64,000 bases of DNA from Aphrophora alni (GCA_963513935.1 OY740774.1:82112890-82176889), one strand, 5' to 3'. Positions 44,170 through 55,084 are shown, numbered from the stretch's first letter. Numbers and translations are program-made. Notes: generated from the letters alone by a model not told the origin.

Positions 44170-45660
44170 TAATAACAAACATTGGAGTCATTAATGAATT
44201 GCATTCTGATGTGGTGCCTCACCACAGTAGTTTCCTCTGCTCCATTAACTTTATTAACCCTTACGACCCCAACATATGCCTATTGTCATATTTCTTTATC
44301 ACCGGAGATTAAATAGAGACTGTGTTAAGCAGACTTGTACAAAACTGAAGATCTAAGGATTTTGTATAATTTCAGAAGGACAGTCAGAAAGATTTTTTAA
44401 GTAAAAACGGAAGGAGTTTAAATACTGTCATAAATATAAAACATGTTATGAAAGCTGCTGGAATGATTTTTGTCTGAAAGTCTTTTGTCTATTTCTTAAT
44501 TATTTCAATCTATATAAGAACGTTCAAGGATATAATTGTTTTGTTAATAATCTGTTAAATTATTAGGAGAGAAAAAATTAAACGAGTTCAAGAATTGTAA
44601 ATTTTCCTTCTCAGCTTTATCCAAATTCTATTCCTTAATGATGAATAAAAATGTAAAAATGGCGAAAGGTTGACGTGGGGATTTAAAGTATTTTTTTAAC
44701 CCTAATGAAATAATTACATTTGGATTACGGTTATATGTATTTCGTATTCATAAATCTAACTTCAATATATTTGGCCACCAGACACTTTACTGTATTTTCA
44801 TTGGAACACTGGAATAACTAAGAAATTACATTCTGATATGGTAACCCATACAGTAGTTCCTTCTACTCCATTAATTTTAATAACCTCAAGGCCCCAAATT
44901 ATGCCAATTGTCTTATTTCAATAGCACTGGAAGACCAAATAGAGTTCGTATTAAGCAGAAGTGTACAAAACTGAACGTTGAATGTGTTTGTATAATTTCA
45001 GTGGTACAGACAGATCAACTTTTGAAGTGAAAACCGATGGATTTTAAAAACTCGAGCGTGTGTGTAGGCCTATATATTTATATAACATGTAATGAAAGCT
45101 TCTGGAAAAAAGAAGATTTTCTTATAAAAGTCCTTCGTCTATTTCTTAATTAATTCTTCTTTATAAGGAAAACAAAAGGAAATAATTATTTTGACAATTT
45201 TCTGTTAAATAAAATAATGTTAGAAGGAAAACGAAAATTTTAATAAGCTCAAGAATAAATTGTAAATTTTCCTTCTCAGCTTTACCCCAATTATGTGCTT
45301 TAATGATGTATGAAAATATAAAATGGGGAACAAGTTTGAAGTGGGGATTTAAAGTATTTTAAGCCTAATGAAATAATTGCATTGATTCGTAAAATTATCA
45401 TCATCTACCTTTCACGTATTTGGTCAGGTGACACGCTACTGTCTTAAATTTTATCGATTGGAACACTGGAGTTACTAATAAATTACATTCCTGTTGTGGT
45501 GACCCCCCCCCCCCCTCCACCGTAGTTTCGTCTGACCTATTAACTTTATTAACCCAACCACCGCAACACATGTCAATAATTCATTTATTACTGGGAGATC
45601 TATTGAAAAACAGTGGACAAACCAAACAGAAGCTTTAAGTAAACTTTAAAAATCCATTGT
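44170..45660 (+). repeat. Tandem array of M2-M3-M4 units
   Basis: The M2 landmark GTAGTTTC/GTAGTTCC followed by the CCATTAACTTTATTAAC block starts at 44228, 44853 and 45522, so the period is about 625-669 bp. Each unit runs M2, M3 (TTCGTCTATTTCTTAATTAATTC, GGAAAACAAAAGGA, GTAAATTTTCCTTCTCAGCTTTACCC), M4 (TGGAACACTGGAGTTACTAATAAATTACATTC) and back into M2. Two complete units and a partial third are present. A C homopolymer run of about 14 lies at 45505-45518. The head-to-tail order shows family M can be amplified as a satellite-like array as well as dispersed. Confidence 0.8.
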
Positions 45661-46080
45661 TACATATTGAATTTCCTTGAGTAATTAAAACAAAAGTATT
45701 AACATTATTTTGTTTTAAATACGTTTCTGAATAGAATGGAGCTTCTATAAAACGTTTAATCTTAAATACTATGTATACTGTAATTTAAAAAATTCCAAGA
45801 TATGACCAAAATGTGCCTAAATAGCAAATTTCATTAACAACGATGCACATGTTCGGGTTCTAGAACATTTTATAGACGACAGACAGACAGACATAATTTC
45901 AAAAACCACTTTTTAGTCTCAAGGGTCTACAAAATGGTTATTCCCAAAAATATCTTGATATCGGATTTTTTTCTGTGTCATTATTCATCAAATTTAGGAG
46001 CAGAATCGGTGCCGACAATGTGAAGAAATTGACCTTTTAAAAAACCTCGCACAAATGGTCCCTTTTTTGTTTTTTTAAAT
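45661..46080 (+). repeat. Dispersed repeat family E, copy
   Basis: About 45790-45905 reads GATATGACCAAAATGTGCCTAAATAGCAAATTTCATTAAC...TTCGGGTTCTAGAACATTTTATAGACGACAGACAGACAGACATAATTTC. This is the layout of a widespread arthropod repeat tail ending in a GACAGACAGACA run, and is related to 17000-17290 and 50490-50830. Confidence 0.5.
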
Positions 46081-46134
46081 ATTTTCCAAAGTTATATTAT
46101 AAAGAGATGGCAGCCACTATATTACGTTTTTCCT

Positions 46135-46147
46135 GGGGGGGGGGGGG
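46135..46147. repeat. G homopolymer (13 G)
   Basis: Isolated run of G in AT-rich DNA. The ORF at 46107-46298 runs through it and is not considered real. Confidence 0.9.
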
Positions 46148-46366
46148 AGTTCAAATCAAAGAAAATCGAAATCGTTCGTATATTTCTATATTACGTAACC
46201 TCAAATTTCAAATGATAAAAAAAAAATCTCAAATCTTAAAAAAAATACCTACAATTTGCACAAATATTAATTTGATAAAAATCAATTCACCCGTTTAGAT
46301 CAATCATTTCATTCATTAGAAACTGATAATTACAACGCCCAAATTACAATAATATAAAATTCATTC
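46148..46366. other. Unannotated AT-rich sequence
   Basis: No recognised feature. Confidence 0.5.
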
Positions 46367-46502
46367 AAGTTCCAACTTTACCCTAAATGTCAACTTCCTT
46401 AAGTTGCAACTTTATCCTAAATGTCAACTTCCTTAAGTTGCAACTTTACCCTAAATGTCAACTTCCTTAAGTTGCAACTTTACCCTAAATGTCAACTTCC
46501 TT
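46367..46502 (+). repeat. 34-bp minisatellite, exactly four units
   Basis: Units start at 46367, 46401, 46435 and 46469. The consensus begins AAGTTGCAACTTTACCCTAA and ends ATGTCAACTTCCTT. Unit 1 has AAGTTCC for AAGTTGC and unit 2 has TATCC for TACCC; otherwise the copies are identical. Each unit holds the small palindrome AAGTTGCAACTT. The array directly abuts a family A copy. Confidence 0.95.
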
Positions 46503-46690
46503 GATTTTAGGTACCTCAGATACACGAATATTTCTTTATTTGTGTCACGTATTTGTGTCACGTATTTATTTTGTGAAGAAGGAAGGATATCCTACCTCGG
46601 ATCGTTATGCACTTGAGTCCACTGAGTGTTTAGGATGGCGACACTCCCCCCACCCCCTTCGCAATCTTTCTCTGCTCGCAGAAGTGTTAA
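46503..46690 (+). repeat. Dispersed repeat family A, copy
   Basis: TTTATTTGTGTCACGTATTTGTGTCACGTATTTATTTTGTGAAG shows a local duplication of GTGTCACGTATTT. GGATCGTTATGCACTTGAGTCCACTGAGTGTTTAGGATGGCGACACTCCCC follows, as in the minus-strand copy at 12390-12560. The two overlapping short ORFs are by-products. Confidence 0.75.
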
Positions 46691-46904
46691 TCAGTTAATA
46701 AAAGCAGTACATATTCAACTGGATATGTTAAGATGTTTAGATGTGTTTATTTTTACTTCAGTACCAATGACAAAGTGTAAAGATTATATAAGGAGGAACA
46801 ACATAAAACAAGTTCATGAGCGCCATCATAGTATTTACCCCATCCTATAATGTAATCCGAGCTGATCCTGAAATGTAATGCCCTAAAGTTGGTCTCTTGG
46901 TCCT
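46691..46904. other. Unannotated sequence
   Basis: No recognised feature. Confidence 0.45.
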
Positions 46905-47290
46905 TGTAGAAATTGTTAAATTGTAGTGTTAGATCAAGGGATATTATCCAGTAGGTTAGGTTTGTTAGACAGCTTTTCTAAATTTGTTATTGTGTAATAT
47001 CACTACTTTCTTGACGTCATCTGGGTCCTAATGAGCCTCATAGATGTGTATCTACTCCAGTCGCTCTGCTCGTGTTAGTAGCTCGGTCTTGAAGATTCTT
47101 GTAAACATGTAAAAAGTCTCAGCTAGCTACGCTCGTGTTGATGACGCGTACATACTGCAACGTAACTACACGAATATCACAATTTTGTTACAACAGAGAT
47201 CGACGTAATATATTTTTTAATAATTTCGTTATTTTTCATTTTACATAGGTAAGGTTTATACCATTAGATGCAATAATGATATCTGAAAAT
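46905..47290 (+). repeat. Dispersed repeat family D, copy 2
   Basis: Collinear with 24560-24960: AGATCAAGGGATATTATCC, TGTGTAATATCACTACTTTCTTGACG, GAGCCTCATAGATGTGTA, CTCCAGTCGCTCTGCTCGTGTTAGTAGC, CTCAGCTAGCTACGCTCGTGTTGATGACG, CACGAATATCACA and AGGTTTATACCATTAGATGCA. Confidence 0.6.
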
Positions 47291-47329
47291 GTCTATTTAA
47301 TTTATGTCTCCTTAATAGTTGAGTAACAT

Positions 47330-47660
47330 CCGAATATGAAGAAAAAAGTTAAGGTATTGCTTGTCTTGTACTTTCTAACCCCTTACAATTGACTTATGAG
47401 TAAAAAAATTCCTGAAGAGGAAACCATGTCAATCGATCAAGAAAACGATTGGACCAAGGCTAAGACTCTGCTGGACGGGAAAACGTTGCTGTGGTGAATC
47501 AAGTTGATTGGTGAAAAGGACCTAATATAGATTACAACGGCACAGGATCACGATAGCTAAATTAATAGAAGGTGAACAAGTCTAAAAAACATTAATAAAT
47601 ATTTGGAACTCAATTTCAATTCATAAATTTGTCATGATCATTGGGACGATTTTGGATCGA
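47330..47660 (+). mobile_element. LTR-like repeat (copy 2 of 2)
   Basis: GAAGAAAAAAGTTAAGGTATTGCTTGTCTTGTACTTTCTAACCCC matches the left side of 3440-3830, and AATTTGTCATGATCATTGGGACGATTTTGG matches its right side. The middle is GC-richer but more diverged. No internal retrotransposon genes are next to it, so a solo LTR or unrelated non-coding element is possible. Confidence 0.35.
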
Positions 47661-47716
47661 AGACTTAGAAAATTTTATTAATAGATTGAATTTCGATTAC
47701 ATAGGTTTATGAATAT

Positions 47717-47718
<2 letters not shown>

Positions 47719-47765
<47 letters not shown>
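47719..47765. repeat. (AT)n microsatellite
   Basis: About 23 AT dinucleotides. Unlike those at 26.9 and 51.4 kb, no inverted-repeat arms flank it. Confidence 0.95.
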
Positions 47766-47767
<2 letters not shown>

Positions 47768-49799
47768 AATCAATGTTCTCCTTGTATTAGAGAAACATAA
47801 AAATAAGAGAGTAATATTGATAACGTTTAGATCCTGGATTTTAATAGAGTGTTTGTAATACAAACAGTTTTAGCACTGACCATTGTTTGCTTAGTTTATT
47901 TATTTATTATTCTTTTACTCAACAACTGGAACTATTAATCCTAACACCAACCTAACCTATTCTATACTTCGAATTCTGGGTAAATAAACCTGTTTCGAAC
48001 AACCGCCGTTTTTATTTATTTTGGTGCTTTATTTAATATAATTCAAGGAATAGTAAAATCATGATAAATTTGACGGACATTCAAATATAATTCACATATA
48101 AAGTTTAATTTTGTAATGTGCACAAGTTACAAGTTCCTAATTTTCTTGTGTGTGATACTGTAACGTCTAAATTATCCACCTTACAGATTTAATTTCTTAA
48201 TTTCATGATAGCCAGATTGTGTGTATCTATCAGCTATTTCGATCTGGTTGACAGACCTTGAACGCAACCTCAGGCGATCCGACATTGAACTCTACCAAAA
48301 GAGATAAGAACGAGTCTAGATATTACCGTTATAATGTAAGGTCAGTTTTCAATGCTCGTGACCATTTTTCTTTTCAATTTTAAAACGTTTCAAAAAAAGA
48401 GTCAAAAGTTTTTTTTCGAGCATACAAAAACCCTTTCTTCTAAATTCAATATGTGAAAACGTATTATTTCAACCAAGTGGCTAGTTTTCAACATAAATTA
48501 CATCTGAACATCATATAGGCTTCTTCCTTCATACCAGGTAACTCAGTGATTTTCATTTTTGAGTAAATTAAGTTGACCATATTAAGAAAATATGTATTTT
48601 TATTACATGAATGTAAAATTTAGAAATCTTTTCAAACATATATGAATTTTAAGTTATCTGTAATTCCTTTTAAAGCGTAAATTCATAAAATCTTGTAAAA
48701 ATTAAAGTGAGTAATTTTTATTATAAAATCAAGTAAACACACACCACATATATGGTTCAACCGTAAAAAAAACGTTCTACAAATATAAACATTAAAACTT
48801 GAAGGATACCATTATGTAAGAATGTCCCTTTTTAAGTGTGAAGTTGCAAATCAGTATATAATATGGCAATATTCAAATATGATCAAAGTAGGTTCATTTG
48901 ACAGGTCGTACATTCGACATAAGATAAGCATAATTTCTAAATATCATATTTTTGTTTAAGAGATACCGGAAAATATTTACTCAAAATATTTTAAATAAAA
49001 TATTTCGACTCATCTAATAGTAATAAAGATAACTTACTTAAACATGTATTAATAAATTCCTCAATATAAAGACTTATTAAGAATGTAATATTCTCTTAAA
49101 ATAATAGATGGAGAATTACGGATAGAACTGGGAATTTTAATGAGGACAGATATTGTAAACTGGATTAATTGGTTCTTCTCAATAACTATATACTTGAGTG
49201 ACGAACAGAAATTTAAGACAGAAGGGGGAAGTACAAAACTGTCTAAATCCTGTTCAAATAATAATTACGGTTCATTCCAATTTAAATAGAAGTTTTATTT
49301 TCAAATTTTAAAATTACATCCTTTATCCTTAATAAGAGCTATTTGATAATATCTCACTAGTAGTTTATTTAAAAAGAAAATAGTACAGTATTAATCATAA
49401 AGTCACTGGCTCCTAACTCCCTTAATTATTTGTAATAGAAATTTTAAATAATTTTTGTGAGTCGTAATTTGGGTATAAAATGTTCCTTTTATGTAATAAA
49501 ATTATTTACATCCATTCTACTTGAAGGATTGGGGTCAAATCGGATATCAACGATAAAGAATGTCATCTACCGTAAAGGAATTGATTAGTAGAGAAATAAA
49601 TGGTTAAAAAATAATGCGCAAACTTTCTCACTCACCAAAAGCAAATAAAATCTAATCAAAACTAATGATTTCAAAAAATCTAGTTTGGTAGGTATCAATC
49701 AAAAATGAAATATGCACGACAGCATTTAAAATAGATTTATATGTTTAAATAAAAGCCTTTTTTCGTTTGTACCATAAACACGTTCTCAGCTAATTCCTA
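47766..49799. other. Unannotated AT-rich sequence
   Basis: About 2 kb without a recognised gene or repeat on either strand. Confidence 0.4.
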
Positions 49800-50489
49800 A
49801 TAGTTTGCTAATGGGGGGCGGTGGGTGGAAATAACTTATACACACAGTAGGGTCAGCTATGGAAAACGTATTGCCTATATCCAGATAGAGACCCTAAACC
49901 CCTAACCCCGTCTGAGCCTACACCACTTGGGTAACCAGTTCTTAATGACTTAATTGCACTAATTAATCTGGATGTCTTAATTCTCTAATTATAAAGTAAC
50001 TGCTCACAACACGGAATAACATGGGTGGTCAAAAGCAGAAGGCTATTCCAACTCATTATATACTCATGAAATAAATACAATTATCGCGGCCCGACATGAT
50101 TCACCGGCCTTTCCGAGAATCTTGGACAGCCATTTACCGAAACTTAAAAAGATATTTATTTTATAACGGCACTTAAATATATGACACTAAATAAATTTTA
50201 AGGACTCTATATGAGTCTTGCTGGACACTACCTACCCCTTCAATACGACGGATCAGGTAATATGTCTAGATAACAGATAAAAGCCTTCTTGATGCAGTGC
50301 TGTCTTTAACCCGGTTGTAATCGCAGTTAGCCCGGTCGCAACCAAGATTGCTCTGGCAATCCAAAAGGCAACCACGACGATCCCAGATTCCTAGCGCGGT
50401 GACCATGCCTTGAACTTGTCATCGTAAATCGTATTATAATAATTGAAGCTGTCAGTGTTAATTTTTTTTATCAATTATCCATGAACCAC
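49800..50489. other. GC-richer patch of unknown origin
   Basis: 49800-49940 and 50080-50420 are clearly richer in G and C (for example CGCGGCCCGACATG, CCCGGTTGTAATCGCAGTTAGCCCGGTCGCAACC, CTAGCGCGGTGACC) than their flanks. No frame, tRNA-like box or transposase motif was recognised. A decayed transposon or an LTR is possible. Confidence 0.3.
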
Positions 50490-50830
50490 AATATTTTTTT
50501 AATTTCGATTTCGTACACGTGTTTTACGTCATCCATATTTCAAGTTTGAACAAAATCGGTATAGCTGATTTTGATAAGATGCGTATTTTATAACAGCATC
50601 ATTGCCGTTTTTTGTTTTACTCTTGAACCGCCATTATTTATTGGGGAGATGACTACTCTAATATGTTTTGTTTGGATCTTTATTGGCTACACGTCAGGAA
50701 AATCGTTAAGACCTTTTTTTTTGTCTTTTTGTGAAACAAGATAAAACAAATATATCCCTAGGTATGAAATGTGATTTAATTAGTTACACACGTTTGGGTT
50801 GCAGATCACTGTGATAGACGGAGAAACTGA
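50490..50830 (+). repeat. Dispersed repeat family E, copy
   Basis: TTTCAAGTTTGAACAAAATCGGTATAGCTGATTTTGA, AACCGCCATTATTTATTGGGGAGATGACTACTC, TTTGTTTGGATCTTTATTGG and CACGTTTGGGTTGCAGATCACTGTGATAGACGGAGAAAC follow the layout of 17000-17290. The inverted copy at 56040-56350 shares TTTGTTTGGATCGTTAG. Confidence 0.5.
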
Positions 50831-51229
50831 CCTCAATAAAGAACTATATTTTGAACTCAAAGTACGTCAAAATTGATATAACAGCAACGAATTTCACATA
50901 GATTTTTTGATCTTAAACTTTGTATATGTGCGAAAATAACAGTGTCTAAAAATAGTTTTAATCGAGTCCAAAGAGGGTGTATTTGAGATCAATTTGATCT
51001 AAATTGCCAATGTCGATTTTCAAGGAAATTAAGTGGAATTAATTGGCATGAAATTTTGTTTGATTCTAGAATTACCCCTCATCAATTACGAGTGTGGAGC
51101 CAATTGAGAACCTTCGTTTTTATCTGAGTTTGATCCCCTCCCCCGAAATATCGTACACGGATTTCCTTTCCGCGCCTGCCAAGAATGTACGGCGATTGCT
51201 AACTTCTCATCTTAGCTTTGACAGCAAGG
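50831..51229. other. Unannotated sequence
   Basis: Includes part of a 76-codon plus-strand ORF (51094-51324) that runs into the next inverted repeat. It shows no motif. Confidence 0.4.
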
Positions 51230-51354
51230 TTGTACGCAGTGCGTGGTACTTACGTATTAACGCCACCGCAGCAACTTTGCGCATATATATATATGCACCA
51301 ATATTTGTTTACTTTGCGATATAATCATATTTCATGACAAGTTTGGCCAGGTAG

Positions 51355-51414
<60 letters not shown>

Positions 51415-51463
51415 AAAGTTGCTGCGGTGGCGTTAATATGTAGGTACCCAGTGCGTTTCAACC
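51230..51463. repeat. Inverted repeat with an (AT)n centre
   Basis: GGTACTTACGTATTAACGCCACCGCAGCAACTTTGCGCATATATATATAT (51245-51294) is repeated in inverse after 51400 (ATATATGCGCAAAGTTGCTGCGGTGGCGTTAATATGTAGGTACC, ending at about 51448), with two mismatches. Weaker similarity continues outward (GGTTGTACGCAGTGCGT against AGTGCGTTTCAACC). The spacer holds AT-rich sequence and a ~27-unit (AT)n tract at 51356-51410. Confidence 0.85.
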
Positions 51464-51469
51464 AGTCGA

Positions 51470-51580
51470 CCTTAGTGCATGTGTCGGCATTTGTGTGTCG
51501 TTTTTCTTGTGTTCTATTAAATAACAGTCGGCTAACCTCCTTTAAGGTAAATTTTGGCGACCTCGTGGTGGCTTAATAGA
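51470..51580 (+). mobile_element. Possible LTR end with primer-binding-like site
   Basis: TTCTTGTGTTCTATTAAATAACAGTCGGC...AAGGTAAATTTTGGCGACCTCGTGG resembles the end of a gypsy-type LTR followed by a TGGCGACC-type primer-binding site (about 51555). The upstream inverted repeat may have inserted into or arisen from it. No gag or pol sequence follows, so this is tentative. Confidence 0.25.
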
Positions 51581-52229
51581 ACTGCGCACTTGGGTTTTCG
51601 AATACATACTAGTTTATTAGAGCGGACTCTATATTGTATTCCATTGTATTCCTCTAAATTTTAATTATACTTCTAATGTTGGTAATTATTGTCTTTACAT
51701 TATTGCTCATCAAAGCTGGCTAGTATTATAGATAGAGGAAAAGCTATTTGGAACTCGATTAGGTAAACGATCCGGTTTCTGGGCGTGGTGTCGTGTAGAT
51801 ACAGTATTGGTAACACACTTCCATATATCATAATTTATTAATCAACCCAATTAATTTCATTACGGAGTAAAGCTAACAGAAACGTTGTAAATTTGATTTT
51901 TTTCGTCGCCGTAGTTTTACAACACACGTAATTAAACTCAAGTTATATAAATAAAATTAGTCCTATTTCACACCAAAAAAGGCAGAGAGTAAAATATGAA
52001 ATTTGTGTGTGTGCTTGTAACAGATACGCTAAACTTTATTGAATCAGTGGATCATATAAATTATACAATGACATATAAATTATATACTCATGACAAATTT
52101 AAGAAACTACGTTGTCTATTTTTATAGAAGTAGCCGAGATATACCAATAGTTGTTAGAGTTTGTCAAATAAACGGCCTATATTACAAACTATAGCTATTT
52201 ATTAAACAATTTGTTCTCAATGGTTTCAA
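51581..52229. other. Unannotated AT-rich sequence
   Basis: No recognised feature. Confidence 0.45.
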
Positions 52230-52600
52230 ATCTCGTACTCTACATTGTTAATTATTAATGCTACAAAGTTAGTTGTGGCTATATTCAACTAACACTTCCA
52301 GCCAATTAATAAATTTACTTCCTCTTGTGGTGGTCCCCCCTTCCTCCAACGCCCTATAGTTTCCACTGGTCCATTAACTTTATTAACCCCAACACATGTC
52401 AATGTCTTATGTATTTATTACTGAAAGATCTAATGAAGATCTGTGCAGGCATAAATATGAAACCAAACCATAGTTCGTGGTAACTTTGCAACTCTTTTGT
52501 TACGCATTAAATTTCTTTGTTGGATAAAATAAAAGTTTATACACCTCTTTTATAGTGATAAATTGGCGTAGTATATCTCTTGGAAGAGGTTTAGCATGCG
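52230..52600 (+). repeat. Composite repeat M, M2 module with tail
   Basis: TTTCAAATCTCGTACTC...ATTGTTAATTATTAATG, TTGTGGCTATATTCAACTAACACTTCCAGCCAATTAATAAATTTAC, TATAGTTTCCACTGGTCCATTAACTTTATTAACC, CACATGTCAATGTCTTAT. It then runs into a TTAAATTTCTTTG...AAAATAAAAGTTTATAC segment that is repeated three times at 53222-53710. Confidence 0.75.
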
Positions 52601-52999
52601 TGTTATAAACAGCATATTTCGATAACTATTCGATTGATCATTATGAACTTTTGCACGTAACTTGTCAATTTTTCAGTAGTGAAGAAGACAATTTTTTTAA
52701 TTTATTACTCAAATATTGGTAGAATATAAAAAATAATATATATTTGATGGGTTAAATAATCGTTGTCTAGTGTTTTCGGCTCTGAGGTCCCCTGAGCCCA
52801 AAGAAGACCAAAAATATATATTGTCTTTCCAGCCCTAAAGCTTGGATTGATTTTAAGAAAACTTTTATATGTGGGAATATTTATCACATCTAAGGTTATA
52901 TAAATATCATATTGTTTAAACTAAAAACTTGGGAATAGCTGTTATAAAAAAAAATACATAATTAAAATCTGTTTGTGTTTAAGTCTCATAAAAAAACGG
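52601..52999. other. Unannotated AT-rich sequence
   Basis: No recognised feature. The 60-codon minus-strand ORF at 52705-52887 lacks any motif. Confidence 0.45.
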
Positions 53000-53221
53000 A
53001 ATTAATAATTAATTTTGTTGGCAATATTTAACAACCACTTCAGCTACAAATACTTGTTGTCTTTCCCCTCTCGTCTCTCAACTTTAGTTTCCTCTGCCCA
53101 ATTAACATTATTAACCTCACATCTCCATCACATGTCAATGTCTCATTTGTTTAACACAGATGTAATGAAACTCCCTATCACAGGTGTACAAAATCGAAAC
53201 AGAGACCGTGGTTAACATGGA
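53000..53221 (+). repeat. Composite repeat M, M2 module
   Basis: GGCAATATTTAACAACCACTTCAGC, CAACTTTAGTTTCCTCTGCCCAATTAACATTATTAACC, CACATGTCAATGTCTCATTTGTTTA and AGGTGTACAAAATCGAAAC keep the M2 order. The small ORF at 53015-53215 spans it and is not conserved. Confidence 0.7.
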
Positions 53222-53710
53222 GGTGAGGTTAGGTTAGTGACATTTGAAAATCCATTATTATGAAATTAAATTTCTCTGCTTGATTGAAACAAAAGTTTTT
53301 CTATCGCTTTATAGTATTATATTGACTAATTGGATTAAGTTTTTTTACCAAAAGTTCAACATATAAAAAACACAATATTGCAAGGTTAGGTTAGTGACCT
53401 TTAAAATCCATAATTATATAATTAAATTTCTCTGCGTAATTAAAACAAAAGTTTGTACTTTTGTAGTAATGAATTGACTAATTGTCTGTAAGCTTCTTTG
53501 GCAAAGGTTCAACGTATAACAAAAAAAAAAAAAAAAAAAAAAAACAAGAGGGAAAGGTTAGGTTAGTTTAGTGACCTTGTAAAATCTATTATTATATAAT
53601 TAAATTTCTCTGCATGATTAAAACAAAAGTTTTATCTATCGCTTTATAGTAATATATTGACTAATTGGAGCTGAGCTCCCTTCACAAAGGTTCAAAGTAT
53701 AACAACCAAA
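53222..53710 (+). repeat. Three ~160-170-bp tandem units
   Basis: Units begin at about 53222, 53380 and 53550 with AAGGTTAGGTTAGTGACC-type starts. They continue AAAATCCATTATTATATAATTAAATTTCTCTGC-TGATTAAAACAAAAGTTT, a TAGTAATATATTGACTAATTGG segment and CAAAGGTTCAACGTATAACAA. The second unit ends in a 24-bp poly-A (53521-53544). The unit is the tail that follows M2 elsewhere. Confidence 0.8.
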
Positions 53711-53743
53711 TATTGTATTTCGATAGCTTTTTGACAGATAATC

Positions 53744-53747
<4 letters not shown>

Positions 53748-53787
<40 letters not shown>
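53748..53787. repeat. Poly-T tract (40 T)
   Basis: Uninterrupted T run. It may be a retroposon tail, but no body was identified. Confidence 0.95.
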
Positions 53788-53791
<4 letters not shown>

Positions 53792-53998
53792 ATTAGAATT
53801 CGACATTAACTTGACAACGGTCGAAGGCGGTTTTTAGATTTGTTTACCTGAATAATAAGTTCTAGTTTTTAAAAAATGCAAATTACTATACAGCTGTGTG
53901 TTCCTTGAAATTTTAAATCTTTCAATATTCGTTACCACAACACCAATTTTAAATATTTATTTATTTTATAATTATTGTAAAATGAATTTGGTGTTCAG
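53788..53998. other. Unannotated AT-rich sequence
   Basis: No recognised feature. Confidence 0.5.
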
Positions 53999-54234
53999 TT
54001 AGGTTAAGGTAAGGTAGGTTAGGATAGGTAAGGGTAAGTTTGGTTAGATTAGGTTAGGTTAGATTAGGTTAGGTTAGGTTAGGTTAGGTTAGGTTAGGAT
54101 AGGTTAGGTTAGGGTAGGGTAGGTTATGTTAGGGTATGTAGGTTAGGTTAGGGTGGGTGGTTAGGGTGGTTACGTTAAGGTGGGGTAGTTGGTAGGTAAG
54201 GTTCGGTTAGGTTCGGTTAGGATAGGTTAGGTTA
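53999..54234. repeat. Interstitial TTAGG (insect telomere-type) array
   Basis: About 235 bp of degenerate TTAGG pentamers with GGTAGG, GGATAGG, GGGTAGG and TTCGG variants. The most regular part is about 54050-54110. Orientation is opposite to the 10.1-kb array. Single GGTTAGGTTAG copies also begin each unit at 53222-53710, so the pentamer is enriched in this area. Confidence 0.9.
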
Positions 54235-54514
54235 TCATCGTAATAGACAACGTGTTGTTATATACTTAGTATCAAATATGAGCCTAATATTTTGTCAGCT
54301 CAAAGCATTCAGTGTTACATATGTTACATACTTCTTAAGATGACAAGTTTGTTTCAAAGAGCAAATAGGAAATTGTAATAGAATTGAGTTAATTAATGGC
54401 GACCTATCAAATTTTAAAACAGATTTGGAAAAGCACGCAGTCCATAAAAAGGGAGTTTGGTCTTCAAAAATATATAATTTTGATATAAAGCTCCCTTTGA
54501 TGTCTCGTAAGATG
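54235..54514. other. Unannotated AT-rich sequence
   Basis: No recognised feature. Confidence 0.5.
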
Positions 54515-55084
54515 TATTGACATTCAATTCAATTCAATTCCATTTATTACTGTGACATTGTACTCATATCATTCATAGTATAGCATCGTTAATCAATATT
54601 GACATAACATTATATACGTAATATACATACTTACAAACTAAATAAGACATTTAAATAAAAACAAGGTGCTAGTAACATCGGTAATAATAAAAATAGACAT
54701 ATAAATCAAGATAAATAATTTTAGAAATATTAAAATAAGTTAATCAATAAAATGTAAACACTAATTACCATAATAACAGGAAATTCACAAATAATTAATT
54801 CATAAAATACAAAAGCATTAGTTACAAGTCAAAAAACAGCAAATAGAAATTAACATCCAAAGAGCAAACAACAAACAATAGAATTATTTCACCTGACACA
54901 TTATTTACCACAACAGAGAAACTCCTTCGTAGAGGAAAAGGATCCAGACAACAAAAGTTGTCTAAGGCAACTTAAGCTCTTTATAATTTTGAATATGCCA
55001 TAATAAAAGAGTCTCGTGTGATTGGTGAAGTTTCCGTAGATAGTCAATTATGATCTTGAATATGTCCTACGTACAAAATAAATT
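54515..55084 (-). mobile_element. Possible LINE/SINE 3' end with (TTGAA)n tail
   Basis: On the minus strand this block ends GTAATAAATGGAATTGAATTGAATTGAATG, a pentamer-type tail like those of some insect non-LTR retrotransposons. Upstream, about 55060-54960, a short frame reads IDYLRKLHQSHETLLLW before a stop. It resembles a degraded C-terminus but matches no family I can name. No RT motif is present. Confidence 0.3.

Noticed and set aside
47719..47765. Third AT-centred palindrome
   Set aside because: The flanks were compared in inverse orientation and show no matching arms; it is an ordinary microsatellite.
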